In this document: piece by piece, positions 63,628 to 64,000 of the stretch | Layout: each line of letters opens with the position of its first letter | Numbering within the stretch: the stretch's first letter is position 1 | Origin: Paenibacillus sp. HW567 | GTDB taxonomy: Bacteria > Bacillota > Bacilli > Paenibacillales > Paenibacillaceae | Reading direction: 5' to 3' | Assembly (NCBI RefSeq): GCF_000374185.1 | Contig: NZ_KB910518.1 | Span: forward strand, 5,070,530 to 5,134,529 | Length of the DNA stretch: 64,000 bases | The notes under the pieces: model-generated | What the model was told of the DNA's origin: nothing | Database searches by the model: none | The model's input: the letters and a program-made list of their open reading frames with translations, nothing else | Made by a program: the position numbers and the translations under genes

Positions 63628-64000
63628 CTACAGATCCGAGGCGTAACGAAGGCCGATCTGTGCTCTGGCATCCTCCATCAGCTCAGCGACGGCCAGCGAA
63701 TTGGCGTGGCTGTTAATGCTGCTCTCGCGTTGTCCGCTTTGGATCAGGCTGATAAATTCCTCAATTTCATAATACATCGCCTCGAACACCTGCGGCACGG
63801 TAAGCTCCTCAACCGTACCGTCGCGGTACTGGATTTTGACCTGGTAGGGCTGGTTGATCTTGTCGATGACCATCGTGCCGTTCTCTCCCTGAATCTCGGC
63901 AGGCAGATAGGAGTCGGAAATCTTGGAATGCATCACAACAGCACCCATGTCCGCATAACGCATCATCATGCTGCCCTCGCCATCCACGCCGGAAGCCAGC
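63628..64000 (-). CDS. Gfo/Idh/MocA family oxidoreductase, C-terminal part only
   Basis: The frame enters from the right edge and has 124 codons before its stop at 63628. It corresponds to the C-terminal beta domain and final helix of the family: GENGTMVIDKINQPYQVKIQ and QSGQRESSINSHANSLAVAE are typical. The Rossmann part lies outside the window. It is 39 bases upstream of the radical SAM gene on the same strand. Confidence 0.85.
   Translation of the reverse strand, partial: LASGVDGEGSMMMRYADMGAVVMHSKISDSYLPAEIQGENGTMVIDKINQPYQVKIQYRDGTVEELTVPQVFEAMYYEIEEFISLIQSGQRESSINSHANSLAVAELMEDARAQIGLRYASDL

Overview
The window looks like chromosomal DNA of a Paenibacillus-type endospore-forming Firmicute. 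This is inferred from the gene families: LplB/YtcP-type sugar ABC permeases next to YesM/YesN two-component pairs, several AraC regulators next to glycosidases, a YjcZ-like miniprotein, YpsA, AGGAGG-type ribosome sites and T-tailed terminators. No rRNA, tRNA, CRISPR array or insertion sequence was seen.

Region 1 (1-17.2 kb) is the unusual part. Two divergent transcription units carry a GAP1-N2-type protein (cut by the window edge), a P-loop GTPase with zinc ribbons (DO-GTPase2-like), a 211-aa beta protein, a polytopic von Willebrand A (vWA) protein, an 811-aa uncharacterised protein, a 1129-aa tubulin-like protein, and a secreted vWA protein with a cytoplasmic tail. The other strand carries a 50-aa membrane peptide, a zinc-ribbon membrane protein and a 599-aa anchored protein. 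Together they read as one membrane-associated NTP-dependent system with a tubulin-like polymer candidate, a GTPase and its probable regulator, and two adhesion-type sensors. Its function is unknown.

Region 2 (18-25.3 kb) is a CUT1-type sugar uptake locus: two permeases, a YesM/YesN pair and a solute-binding lipoprotein. Region 3 (25.3-36.5 kb) holds housekeeping and stress-type genes: MerR with an alpha/beta hydrolase, an ADP-ribosylglycohydrolase, a Gfo/Idh/MocA oxidoreductase, YceI, an OmpR/histidine kinase pair, an amidase, YciI and YpsA.

Region 4 (37-50.5 kb) is a galactoside locus: two GH42 beta-galactosidases, an AraC regulator, a probable CcpA cre site, a complete ABC importer and a second YesM/YesN pair. 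Region 5 (50.6-58.3 kb) has a YjcZ-like peptide, a possible Sm-like small protein, an SGNH hydrolase, a candidate polymorphic toxin with a candidate immunity gene, and a GH31 alpha-xylosidase with a divergent AraC regulator. Region 6 (58.3-64 kb) has a large methyltransferase, a broken amidohydrolase, a MerR/SDR pair sharing matched operators, a radical SAM/SPASM protein and the end of a second Gfo/Idh/MocA gene.

The intergenic DNA is rich in structured repeats. Three clusters contain 15-bp palindromes of the form YTGYA-N5-TRCAR at the same 51/62/51-bp spacing (3.3, 6.0 and 36.9 kb). Other palindromic arrays with a 51-bp period lie at 17.7 and 40.75 kb. Long fold-back elements lie at 29.8, 40.2 and 43.6 kb, and two of them show compensatory changes in an inner stem.
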